A DNA stretch of 18,185 nt from Ruminococcaceae bacterium UBA7147 (lineage in GTDB: Bacteria > Bacillota > Clostridia > Oscillospirales > Acutalibacteraceae), in the NCBI GenBank assembly GCA_002491825.1, contig DKWR01000068.1, positions 17,048 to 35,232 on the forward strand. The letters run 5' to 3'. The translations under genes were made by a program, and so were the position numbers. The notes under the pieces are model-generated. The model searched no databases. It was not told the DNA's origin and was given only the letters and a program-made list of their open reading frames with translations. Below, in pieces: positions 7,446 to 14,282 of this stretch (the stretch's first letter is position 1; each line of letters opens with the position of its first letter).

Positions 7446-8264
7446 TCAACCTCCCTGAATTGAAAGTCGGTTGATTACGCACTTCCAGATTACCTTTGAA
7501 AGCAGCCAGAACACGATCGCCCAGAAAATCTGAACTCCTGCGAAGAACAACAGCTCATATCCCGTATACATTCCCATATAAATCATTACGGGCGTATATG
7601 TAAGCGACGAAAACGGCAGGCAGATAAGCACGTTTTTGAGCACGTCGGGCAAAAATGCAAGCGGAATAATTGCGCCCGACAAAAAGCTGACCACCGTATT
7701 TTTAAGCATATTCGAGCCCCACAAATTTTTGAACACAAACGCCGTAAATCCGTAGCAGATATTGAAGAAAAAGTTGATTGCATACGCAAACACACAGCAC
7801 ACAAGATAGAATAAAAACTTTAAAATATCAAATTTCAAAACTCCCGTAACGGCAAAGCGGTAGATTTCAACGCCTGCAACAAGCGGAATAAAGATAACGC
7901 CGATTTCCATAAGCTTGTTGCCGATTTCCTGAAAAAGAAACGTTGCGTTGTAGCTTATCGGCTTAATCATTCTCATTGCGATTGAGCCGTCCTTGACCTC
8001 CTCGCCTATGTTGTACGTTCCGCCGCTGCTTATAACCTGACCTGTCAGAAACGACATAAAAATGTACACAACCATATCGCTCTTGTCAAAGCCCATAAAC
8101 GACTCTCCGCCGTTTGAGATGAAAACAGCCTCCCAAACGAAGAAAGATACAAAGCAGGCAAGCACGTCGCCGAGGATATAGAAAAGCCAGTTTGCCCTGT
8201 AGCTTGACATTTCCTGCATTCCAGCGTTGATAAAAGGGGTATAGATTTTAAGCTTTCTGCGCAA
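7446..8264 (-). CDS. ABC-2 type permease (COG4587-like), TTG start
   Basis: Partner permease of the same exporter, 272 aa with about six membrane helices. The N-terminal part (YTPFINAGMQEMSSYRANW) and IKPISYNATFLF resemble COG4587 proteins. No ATG is well placed. The frame is open from a TTG at 8307-8309, but GGAAGGGG inside the end of the ATPase gene lies about nine bases before a TTG at 8262-8264, one base after the ATPase TGA. I choose that TTG. Translation would then be coupled to the ATPase. The longer version would add 15 residues and overlap the ATPase by 44 bases. Confidence 0.83.
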   Translation of the reverse strand: MRRKLKIYTPFINAGMQEMSSYRANWLFYILGDVLACFVSFFVWEAVFISNGGESFMGFDKSDMVVYIFMSFLTGQVISSGGTYNIGEEVKDGSIAMRMIKPISYNATFLFQEIGNKLMEIGVIFIPLVAGVEIYRFAVTGVLKFDILKFLFYLVCCVFAYAINFFFNICYGFTAFVFKNLWGSNMLKNTVVSFLSGAIIPLAFLPDVLKNVLICLPFSSLTYTPVMIYMGMYTGYELLFFAGVQIFWAIVFWLLSKVIWKCVINRLSIQGG

Positions 8265-8265
8265 A

Positions 8266-9270
8266 TCACTCAACCCCTTCCTTGTAAAGGCGTCGGATAA
8301 TTTCCTCAATGTCAGCGTCTTTTACATTAATGTCCTTGACGTTGATTTTCGAGAGGGTGTATGAAAGCATATCGCTGACGGGTACGATTGCATTGTTAAA
8401 GCGGATTTTACAGCTTGTGCCGTCCTGCTCCTGAATTAAATCGTCATCGGAAAGTCCGAACTTTTCAGCATAACCGAGAGCATTCAGCGCATTTTCGTCG
8501 GGGCTTACAAACGCAAGCTCCCTCATCTGACCGTACTTTTCCTTTAAATCGGTAATTTTACCGTCAAACACCTTACTGCCCTTGTCAATCATAACGATTC
8601 GCTTTGACAGCAGTTCAATGTCCTCCAAGTCGTGAGTTGTAAGCACAACGGTTGTGTGCTCCTCCTCGTTAATTTTTGCAATTGCCTTGCGTATGTTGTC
8701 CTTTACGACAACGTCAAGTCCGATTGTCGGCTCGTCAAGAAACAGCACCTTCGGACTGTGGAGAAGCGATGCCGCAATATCGGCTCTCATTCGCTGACCG
8801 AGCGAGAGCGTACGTACGGGGCTGTTGATAAAGCTGTCAAGCTCCAGCACCTCGTTTAAAAAGCTCATACGCTTTTTAAAACGGCTGTCGTCAACCTCGT
8901 AAATTTCCTTGAGCACCGTGTACGTTTCGGTGAGCGGTAAATCCCACCAGAGCTGTGTTCTCTGACCGAAAACAACGCCGATTTCCTTTACATATGTTTT
9001 TCTGTCCTTCTGAGGGTCTTTTCCGTTGATAGTGCATTTTCCCGACGTCGGCGAAAGAATACCCGTAAGCATCTTGATAACGGTAGATTTTCCTGCACCG
9101 TTCGGACCGATAAAACCAAGAATTTCACCCTCGTTTACATCAAAGGAAATGTCCTTAACCGCAGCGACAATTTCCTTTTTCGGCTTTATAAAAGACTTTA
9201 AACTGCCCTTCAAGCCGGGTTCCTTGATTGTTTTCTTAAATTCCTTTCTTAGGTTTTCAACATAAATCAT
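8266..9270 (-). CDS. ABC exporter ATPase (COG4586-like)
   Basis: Nucleotide-binding subunit, 334 aa, energising the two permeases that follow. It has Walker A GPNGAGKST (55-63), the group-typical FGQRTQLWWDLPL (101-113) containing the Q-loop, the signature LSLGQ (155-159) and Walker B VLFLDEP (175-181). A C-terminal extension of about 90 residues follows the ATPase core. The ATG at 9268-9270 is chosen because AGGAG lies seven bases upstream; the frame stays open for 39 more codons upstream without an SD. It is the first gene of a four-gene operon with a candidate promoter at 9391-9419 and a leader of about 115 nt. Confidence 0.92.
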   Translation of the reverse strand: MIYVENLRKEFKKTIKEPGLKGSLKSFIKPKKEIVAAVKDISFDVNEGEILGFIGPNGAGKSTVIKMLTGILSPTSGKCTINGKDPQKDRKTYVKEIGVVFGQRTQLWWDLPLTETYTVLKEIYEVDDSRFKKRMSFLNEVLELDSFINSPVRTLSLGQRMRADIAASLLHSPKVLFLDEPTIGLDVVVKDNIRKAIAKINEEEHTTVVLTTHDLEDIELLSKRIVMIDKGSKVFDGKITDLKEKYGQMRELAFVSPDENALNALGYAEKFGLSDDDLIQEQDGTSCKIRFNNAIVPVSDMLSYTLSKINVKDINVKDADIEEIIRRLYKEGVE

Positions 9271-9390
9271 TAAAAACTCCTGATTTTCTACACTCCCGTT
9301 TCCTGAACAGACACGAATTTCAAAAAAGTTTGTGATTATTTTGCATTGCTTCCAACGTAAAAGCAATATGCGATATATAATCCGCAAGTA

Positions 9391-9419
9391 ATAATATATA
9401 CATACATAAAATTATACAA
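9391..9419 (-). promoter_or_regulatory. Candidate sigma-A promoter of exporter/channel operon
   Basis: Read on the minus strand: -35 TTGTAT (9414-9419), a 17-bp spacer and -10 TATTAT (9391-9396). The inferred start is near 9384, leaving a leader of about 115 nt that contains an imperfect hairpin around 9340-9372 (GCATTGCTT pairing with AAGCAATATGC). Confidence 0.5.
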
Positions 9420-9556
9420 TATTTTTCATTATATTTCAATAACATAATTAAAAATAATATTATTTTTATTTTTTGCAAAAAATTATCAGCATAAGAATAA
9501 AAAATGTCTATACCTACAATAATTCAATAATATTATGTTGTTTTTCTGTAAATATC

Positions 9557-9585
9557 TTGACATTTTTCTATTAGAATGGTATGAT
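9557..9585 (+). promoter_or_regulatory. Near-consensus sigma-A promoter
   Basis: TTGACA (9557-9562), a 17-bp spacer and TATGAT (9580-9585), with AT-rich sequence upstream that could act as an UP element. It should start transcription near 9592 and drive the small gene at 9630. Confidence 0.8.
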
Positions 9586-9629
9586 TTTTAGTGAAATAAA
9601 TTAACATCAGGCGAAAGCACGGTACACTT

Positions 9630-9845
9630 ATGATAGAATATAAATTTAATTGCATAAAATGTTGTTCTGAAAATGGTTACGGTATTGATGTTTTCTCAAA
9701 AGGGAAGCTCGTAAAATCAATTGGCGGAATCACAAATAACTATAATGATATTATTTTGCTCGTAAATATGTGTAACGAGCTTGAAATTGAATTATGTCAT
9801 ATTGACGATATTGTAGAAGACTATCTTACAGATTTCTGCGTATAA
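9630..9845 (+). CDS. DUF6514-like small protein, 71 aa
   Basis: Small soluble protein of unknown function. The pattern YGIDV...LVKSIGGITNN, then a helix with Leu/Val and Cys, then HIDDIVEDYL near the C terminus, matches what I recall of the clostridial DUF6514 family (60-100 aa). It has Cys at 8, 11, 12, 48, 56 and 70; the first three form CxxCC, which could bind a metal but may be incidental. A very good promoter lies 45 bases upstream, yet the SD is poor (only AGGCG about 17 bases before the ATG), so translation may be weak or regulated. It is followed after 16 bases by a hairpin overlapping the next gene's RBS. Confidence 0.65.
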   Translation: MIEYKFNCIKCCSENGYGIDVFSKGKLVKSIGGITNNYNDIILLVNMCNELEIELCHIDDIVEDYLTDFCV

Positions 9846-9861
9846 TATTATTAAATTTTCT

Positions 9862-9909
9862 CCTCGACTTTAGTTTGCATTTATGCTACAATAGTCGAGG
9901 TGATTTTTT
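9862..9909 (+). promoter_or_regulatory. Inverted repeat covering promoter, terminator-like hairpin and SD
   Basis: The arms CCTCGACT (9862-9869) and AGTCGAGG (9893-9900) enclose a 23-nt loop that contains a smaller hairpin, GCAT-TT-ATGC (9877-9886). The 3' arm includes the SD (GAGGTGA) of the radical SAM gene and is followed by TGA and six T before its ATG. In a readthrough RNA the hairpin would hide the SD and could also terminate. Inside it sits an extended -10, TGCTACAAT (TACAAT at 9887-9892), with a weak -35, TCGACT (9864-9869), at 17 bp. Confidence 0.5.
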
Positions 9910-10776
9910 ATGATTTGCAATCTCTGTCCGAGAAAATGCAACGCCTGTCGCACCGAGCATCAGGGCAACGGCTTTTGCGGTGCGGGCACTCTTCCTGTTG
10001 TTGCAAGGGCTGCGCCGCATTTCGGCGAAGAGCCGTGCATCAGCGGTATAAAAGGAAGCGGCACTGTGTTTTTTTCGGGCTGTACTTTAAAATGCGTTTT
10101 CTGTCAGAACTACGAAATTTCCGACGGTCATAAGGGCAGAGCCGTAACGCCCAAAGAGCTTGCCGACTGCTACAAAAGACTTGAGGAGCAGGGTGTTCAC
10201 AACATTAACCTTGTGACAGCCGACCACTATGTAACAGCGGTTGCCGAAAGCCTTGACATTTACAAGCCGTCAGTACCGGTTGTGTACAATTGCAGTGGCT
10301 ACACAAGCCCGAAAACTCTTTCAATTCTCGACGGTCTTGTCGACATCTATCTGCCCGACTTCAAGTATTCCGACGACGCTCTCGCAATAAAATATTCCTC
10401 TGCGCCGAACTACGTAAACACTGCGTCAGCCGCAATAAAAGAGATGATTTTTCAGGTGGGAACGCCTGTGATTGACGAGGACGGTATGATGAAAAAGGGA
10501 GTAATTGTGCGCCACCTGATTCTCCCCTCTCACACCAAAAACAGCCTCGGCGTGCTCGACATTATAAAACGGAGCTACGACAAACAGGTGCTTGTAAGCC
10601 TTATGTGCCAATATGTGCCTGTCAACAAGGCTCACGATTTTCCTAAAATCAACCGAACGATTACACGCCGTGAATATGAAAAGGTAAAATCCGAGCTTTA
10701 CGCTCTCGGACTTGAAGGCTTTACTCAGGATTTGACTTCTGCAAGCACGGACTTTATCCCCGACTGGAACTTTTAA
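9910..10776 (+). CDS. Radical SAM protein, PflX/COG1313 type
   Basis: Iron-sulfur enzyme of 288 aa, homologous to pyruvate formate-lyase activating enzymes but of the separate PflX group, whose substrate is not established. The SAM/4Fe-4S motif is C58-x3-C62-x2-C65 in SGCTLKCVFCQNYEIS. A Cys-rich N terminus (C3, C6, C10, C13, C23) resembles the extra Cys cluster typical of COG1313 proteins. HLILPSHTKNS and MCQYVP are further family-like segments in the C-terminal half. The ATG at 9910 has GAGGTGA seven bases upstream, within the hairpin arm described separately. There is no glycyl-radical enzyme beside it, so this gives no hint of a partner. Confidence 0.9.
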   Translation: MICNLCPRKCNACRTEHQGNGFCGAGTLPVVARAAPHFGEEPCISGIKGSGTVFFSGCTLKCVFCQNYEISDGHKGRAVTPKELADCYKRLEEQGVHNINLVTADHYVTAVAESLDIYKPSVPVVYNCSGYTSPKTLSILDGLVDIYLPDFKYSDDALAIKYSSAPNYVNTASAAIKEMIFQVGTPVIDEDGMMKKGVIVRHLILPSHTKNSLGVLDIIKRSYDKQVLVSLMCQYVPVNKAHDFPKINRTITRREYEKVKSELYALGLEGFTQDLTSASTDFIPDWNF

Positions 10777-10811
10777 CAATTAACAATTTACAATTAAAAA
10801 TTAACAATTGA
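10777..10811. repeat. Short AATTAACAATT-type repeats
   Basis: Degenerate units (CAATTAACAATTTACAATTA, then ATTAACAATTG) follow the radical SAM stop codon and abut repeat copy B. Such runs are common in related genomes at the edge of intergenic elements (from memory). No terminator with a GC stem is seen here. Confidence 0.5.
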
Positions 10812-10986
10812 GGGTCGCTCCGCTCCGAATTTGTATTAGTGCGTGTTGTTAGGAAATGTTTATCTGCTGAATAAACATTGATATATTGGTGACGTTTAGT
10901 TTTTTCAGTGCAGGGAACAGTCTTGACTGTTCCGCAGGACTACAGCTGACTTATAGGTAATCGGAACGGTCAAGACCGTTCCCTAC
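10812..10986 (+). repeat. Intergenic repeat element (copy B)
   Basis: It is colinear with 5468-5640; by eye about four in five bases are identical. The ends GGGTCGCTCCGCTCCGAATT and GACCGTTCCCTAC are conserved exactly. It contains the paired palindromes GGAACAGTC-TT-GACTGTTCC (10914-10933) and GGAACGGTC-AA-GACCGTTCC (10963-10982). It separates the radical SAM gene from the YeiH-type gene. Confidence 0.8.
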
Positions 10987-11003
10987 ATTTGAGTGTGGTT
11001 ATT

Positions 11004-11032
11004 TTCATAACAAAATTGATAATTATTATAAT
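11004..11032 (+). promoter_or_regulatory. Candidate promoter of YeiH-type gene
   Basis: TTCATA (11004-11009), a 17-bp spacer and a perfect TATAAT (11027-11032), about 42 bases before the start codon. Confidence 0.5.
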
Positions 11033-11073
11033 TAACACAGTACTACAGTTGAAAATGAAATGGAGGATATTAT

Positions 11074-12123
11074 ATGAAAAAATTTTTTTTGGGAATACTG
11101 CTTTGTCTTGCAATTGCAGTTCCGTCTTGGCTTCTTGTGATGTTTGTTCCTGCGCTTGAGGTTATCGGCGCACCGGTAATTGCAATTATTGCAGGAATGA
11201 TTTTGTCGCTTATAATAAAGAAAAAGGACGCATTTACTGACGGCATCGCCTTTACTTCGAAGAAAATTCTGCAATACGCAGTAATTCTGCTCGGCTTTGG
11301 TCTTAACCTTGCGACAATCGGCAAGGTAGGGCTTACCTCGCTCCCGATTATTCTTTCGACAATTGCGACTTCACTTATTGTCGCTTTTGCTATGTACAAG
11401 CTTTTAAAGGTTCCGTCAAAAACGGCTACGCTTATCGGCGTTGGCTCAAGCATCTGCGGCGGCTCTGCAATTGCCGCAACCGCTCCCGTAATTGACGCCG
11501 ATGATGAGGAAATTGCGCAATCTATTTCGGTAATCTTCCTTTTCAACGTGATTGCGGCTCTGATTTTCCCCACGCTCGGCGGTTTTCTCGGAATGAGCAA
11601 CGAGGGCTTTGCACTCTTTGCAGGAACAGCAGTAAACGACACCTCGTCGGTAACTGCCGCCGCTTCAACGTGGGACTCAATGCACGGCACAGGCTCAATG
11701 GTGCTTGACTCCGCTACAATCGTAAAGCTGACAAGAACGCTTGCGATTATCCCGATTACGCTCGTGCTCGCATTTGTCAGAATGAGAAAAGAGAAAAGCG
11801 GAAACACAGGCTCAAAAACGAAGGTAAGCCTTAAAAAGATTTTCCCGATGTTCATTCTTTACTTTGTGCTCGCATCGGTAATCACGACAATTGCTACCTC
11901 GGTATTAACAGGACAGGCACTTGACGTTGCAAACAATATTTTCGGTTTCTTAAAACAACTCAGTAAATTCTTCATTGTAATGGCTATGGCGGCAATCGGA
12001 CTCAACACCAACATTGTAAAGCTTGTAAAAACAGGCGGAAAGCCGATTCTGCTCGGTTTCACCTGCTGGGTTGCAATTACGGGCGTAAGCATTTTAATGC
12101 AGCACGTCCTCGGAATCTGGTAA
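11074..12123 (+). CDS. YeiH/UPF0324 family putative anion exporter
   Basis: Integral membrane protein of 349 aa with about ten hydrophobic helices. Two conserved family motifs are clear: GVGSSICGGSAIAA (122-135) and GTAVNDTSSVTAA (184-196). The family (PF03601) is annotated as a putative sulfate exporter, but the substrate is not firmly established. The ATG has GGAGG eight bases upstream. No LysR regulator, the frequent partner of yeiH, is adjacent. Codons 2-6 form a run of six A followed by eight T, an unusual homopolymer pair. The stop codon is followed directly by a hairpin of the repeat family rather than a classical terminator. Confidence 0.9.
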   Translation: MKKFFLGILLCLAIAVPSWLLVMFVPALEVIGAPVIAIIAGMILSLIIKKKDAFTDGIAFTSKKILQYAVILLGFGLNLATIGKVGLTSLPIILSTIATSLIVAFAMYKLLKVPSKTATLIGVGSSICGGSAIAATAPVIDADDEEIAQSISVIFLFNVIAALIFPTLGGFLGMSNEGFALFAGTAVNDTSSVTAAASTWDSMHGTGSMVLDSATIVKLTRTLAIIPITLVLAFVRMRKEKSGNTGSKTKVSLKKIFPMFILYFVLASVITTIATSVLTGQALDVANNIFGFLKQLSKFFIVMAMAAIGLNTNIVKLVKTGGKPILLGFTCWVAITGVSILMQHVLGIW

Positions 12124-12246
12124 GCGGTGTGCCACCGCAGGCAAATCGAGTGGAAAAGTCGGATTGTTTGGATAAAACGGTTGCCCTAATTTTAAGTTGA
12201 TATATAGGTAACGTTTTTTGAGCGACGAGGGCGTCGCTCGCTACGG
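12124..12246 (+). repeat. Intergenic repeat element with two hairpins (copy D)
   Basis: It begins with the hairpin GCGGTG-TGC-CACCGC (12124-12138), then GGCAAATCGAGTGG. The core TTGTTTGGATAA (12166-12177) and GCCCTAATTTTAAG with TATATAGGTAACGTTT are shared with 1-44 and, less exactly, with copies A and B. It ends with a hairpin of 8-bp arms, GAGCGACG (12220-12227) and CGTCGCTC (12232-12239). No reading frame is seen. Confidence 0.65.
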
Positions 12247-12287
12247 TCTTGCACATACGTATCCATTAAAAATATAACCATATAGAA

Positions 12288-12313
12288 AAGGCGGTTGCGT
12301 TTGCAATCGCCTT
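12288..12313. terminator. Terminator of LytTR-linked exporter operon
   Basis: AAGGCGGTTGC (12288-12298) pairs with GCAATCGCCTT (12303-12313), with one G-U, around a GTTT loop. On the minus strand the stem is followed by TTCTATAT, 14 bases after the permease stop. Confidence 0.7.
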
Positions 12314-12326
12314 GTTTGTTGTCCTG

Positions 12327-13253
12327 TTATTCCTTTGAAATTGAACTGAATTTGTATAGAACAAGATTTAAAAGCAAAAATCCTGCTATTGCTATAAGCG
12401 AATAAGTCATCATAAATCCAAAGCCTACTTCGTTGTCAAACAAATTCATTTTCAGGGTGAAAACTTCCTTGACGCTTTCTGCAAACATTCCCTTGTCTGC
12501 ACCGTTCAGCATATCGCTGATATTCTCAATTGCAGGGTTCATAAGCACGTTTCTCATCATTCCTGCAATCTGTGAGCCTGGAACGAGATTCACAGCCGTC
12601 TGCACTCCCTCGCCGAACTGTGAAACGGGAATATATGCACCGATTACAAAGCCGATTGCCGCTGAAATCATCACGTTGAATGAACCCAACGTTGAGCTTT
12701 TCTTGAAGAATGATGCGAAAATCATAAGCAAAAGCGTTGATGAAACAGAGCCGAGCACCGTCAGTCCGTAAATGCAGAGAATGTCGGTAAAGGAGTACAC
12801 AAACGTTCCGCCGACTGCGATAAAGACAAGACCTGCCGTAAGCAGAATTGAGCTTATAATAATTGTATTTACTACTGCACCGCTGAAATACGACAGCACA
12901 ACCGTACTACCCTTGACGGGAGATGCGCCGTAGTCGTAGTTGATTTTGTTCTGCTTGTCGGAAACCATTACCGAAAGTGAGTTAAGCGCAACGGTGACTA
13001 CCGATGTTCCGATTACGCCTGCGATAAGCCACGAATTTATAAGAGCCTCAATTGCTCCGTCTGTCACAAGGCTTTCAAGCTCGCCGAGGTTTTCTCTTAT
13101 CATATCAAGGTAGTTGCCTTTCAGGAACAGCAGATACAGTCCGAGTACGATAATCTGCGTGAGCATTGAAAGTATAATCGCCATTCTGTCCTTAAGATAA
13201 ACCTTTATATTTCGCAAGGTCATTCCCTTGTATGCGCATAATGTTTTTACCAT
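12327..13253 (-). CDS. ABC-2 type permease (drug-exporter like)
   Basis: Membrane subunit of 308 aa with about six helices, a typical ABC-2 domain. Residues SDKQNKINYDYGASPVKGS (about 97-115) are the cytoplasmic loop common in DrrB-like permeases. An extracellular loop separates helix 1 from the rest. The start chosen is the ATG at 13251-13253, two bases after the ATPase stop, with GGGTGA six bases upstream. The frame extends 15 codons upstream into the ATPase but without a reason to start there. It is the last gene of the locus and should work with the ATPase just upstream; the substrate is unknown. Confidence 0.87.
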   Translation of the reverse strand: MVKTLCAYKGMTLRNIKVYLKDRMAIILSMLTQIIVLGLYLLFLKGNYLDMIRENLGELESLVTDGAIEALINSWLIAGVIGTSVVTVALNSLSVMVSDKQNKINYDYGASPVKGSTVVLSYFSGAVVNTIIISSILLTAGLVFIAVGGTFVYSFTDILCIYGLTVLGSVSSTLLLMIFASFFKKSSTLGSFNVMISAAIGFVIGAYIPVSQFGEGVQTAVNLVPGSQIAGMMRNVLMNPAIENISDMLNGADKGMFAESVKEVFTLKMNLFDNEVGFGFMMTYSLIAIAGFLLLNLVLYKFSSISKE

Positions 13254-13254
13254 A

Positions 13255-14166
13255 TTATTCACCCAACCTTTTTCCCGTAATTGTGAGAAATACGTCATCC
13301 ATATCTCCCTTTATAACCTCATAGTCACTGATTTGCGGATAGCCTGTTATAAGCCTTGTAGCCTGACTGCTGTCTGCAATTTTTATTTTATATGCGTCGC
13401 CGATGTATTCAAAATCAAGCTTTTCAGCTTTCAGCAGATTTTCTGTGCTGTCGGATTTCGGAGTGTACCACACAAGCCTGTTATGAGCATACTGTTTTTT
13501 CAGGTTGTGGGGAGTATCGTTTGCAGAGATTTTGCCCGAGTCGATAATTACAACGTTGTCGCAGTCGGCAGTTTCCTCCATATAGTGAGTTGTCAGAAAC
13601 ACCGTAAGTCCCGTTTCTCGGCGGAGCTTGTGGATAATGCTCCACACCTGAATCCTCGTCTGCGGGTCAAGTCCCGTTGTCGGCTCGTCAAGAAATAGAA
13701 TTTTCGGTCTGTTTATCAGCGCTCTTGCAATGTCTACCCTTCTGCGCTGACCGCCGCTTAATTTTGCATAACGCCTGTTAAGAATTTCGGTGAGATTGAA
13801 AATATCCGTCAGCTCGTCAATTCTGCTCCTCGTTTCAGCCTTTGTGTAGCCGTAATATGCGGCACGTGAAACAAGGTTTTCTTTTACGGTTAGCTGTTTG
13901 TCAAGCACGGTATTCTGAAATACTATTCCGATTAAGTCCTTGATTTTCGACTTCTGCGTATCAAGGTCATAGCCGCCTATCTTTACAATGCCTGATGTTT
14001 TTTTTAGCACCGTACAAAGTATGTTTATTGTGGTAGATTTTCCTGCGCCGTTCACTCCGAGAAACGCAAAAAACGAACCCTCGTAAACGCTGAATGAAAT
14101 ATCCCTCACTGCGTGAACGTCCTTGTAGTCCTTTACAAGATTCTGTACTTCAATTATCTTTTTCAT
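13255..14166 (-). CDS. ABC transporter ATPase (DrrA-like)
   Basis: Nucleotide-binding subunit of 303 aa. It has Walker A GVNGAGKST (37-45), Q-loop VFQN (82-85), signature LSGGQRRR (136-143), Walker B ILFLDEP (156-162) with the catalytic E161, and the switch H194 in TTH. The C-terminal 90 residues match the extra domain of daunorubicin-type exporters. SD AGGAGG lies seven bases before the ATG. An extended -10, TGTTACAAT, lies just upstream and a terminator separates it from the DUF3021 gene, so it probably has its own transcript. The neighbouring LytTR and DUF3021 genes suggest control by membrane stress or a peptide signal. Confidence 0.92.
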   Translation of the reverse strand: MKKIIEVQNLVKDYKDVHAVRDISFSVYEGSFFAFLGVNGAGKSTTINILCTVLKKTSGIVKIGGYDLDTQKSKIKDLIGIVFQNTVLDKQLTVKENLVSRAAYYGYTKAETRSRIDELTDIFNLTEILNRRYAKLSGGQRRRVDIARALINRPKILFLDEPTTGLDPQTRIQVWSIIHKLRRETGLTVFLTTHYMEETADCDNVVIIDSGKISANDTPHNLKKQYAHNRLVWYTPKSDSTENLLKAEKLDFEYIGDAYKIKIADSSQATRLITGYPQISDYEVIKGDMDDVFLTITGKRLGE

Positions 14167-14190
14167 AAGCTTTCCTCCTGTCGTGACCTT

Positions 14191-14199
14191 ATTGTAACA
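14191..14199 (-). promoter_or_regulatory. Extended -10 promoter of ATPase gene
   Basis: On the minus strand TGTTACAAT (TACAAT complementary to 14191-14196) lies about 25 bases before the start codon, just after the upstream terminator's T-runs. No good -35 is visible, so activation by a regulator is possible. Confidence 0.4.
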
Positions 14200-14209
14200 G
14201 ACAAAAAAG

Positions 14210-14259
14210 CAATAAAAAAGACACCTTACACCGAGAGGTACAAAACCCGGTGTAAGGTG
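14210..14259 (-). terminator. Terminator between DUF3021 and ATPase genes
   Basis: CACCTTACACCG (14222-14233) and CGGTGTAAGGTG (14248-14259) form a 12-bp perfect stem with a 14-nt loop. On the minus strand the stem is followed by TCTTTTTTATTGC. It ends the LytTR-DUF3021 transcript and may act as a partial stop before the ABC genes. Confidence 0.8.
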
Positions 14260-14282
14260 CAGAATTGATTATGTGAAATGCA

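Larger units (their letters stand above)
9271..9629. other. AT-rich divergent intergenic region
   Basis: No gene is seen. It holds the minus-strand leader and promoter of the exporter operon, a very AT-rich stretch at about 9400-9550, and the plus-strand promoter at 9557-9585. Confidence 0.6.

Noticed and set aside
8266..9387. Longer ATPase starting at 9387.
   Set aside because: The extra 39 residues have no homology pattern and no SD, and include a stretch used as leader; the ATG at 9268-9270 has AGGAG at the right distance.
9271..9420. Riboswitch in the long leader of the exporter operon.
   Set aside because: I see only one imperfect hairpin and no known aptamer core or terminator/antiterminator pair.
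10812..10986. Rho-independent terminator for the radical SAM gene formed by the repeat palindromes.
   Set aside because: No U-tract follows either stem, and the same sequence occurs elsewhere as a repeat, so a dedicated terminator role is not supported.
11070..11855. Long open frame on the minus strand opposite the YeiH-type gene (about 260 codons).
   Set aside because: It is antisense to a gene with clear family motifs and a good SD. Its translation is low-complexity, rich in Ile, Ser and Ala, with no known motif.
13228..13698. Plus-strand open frame opposite the DrrA-like ATPase.
   Set aside because: It has no domain, is Cys/Phe-rich, and lies wholly over a gene with all ABC motifs.
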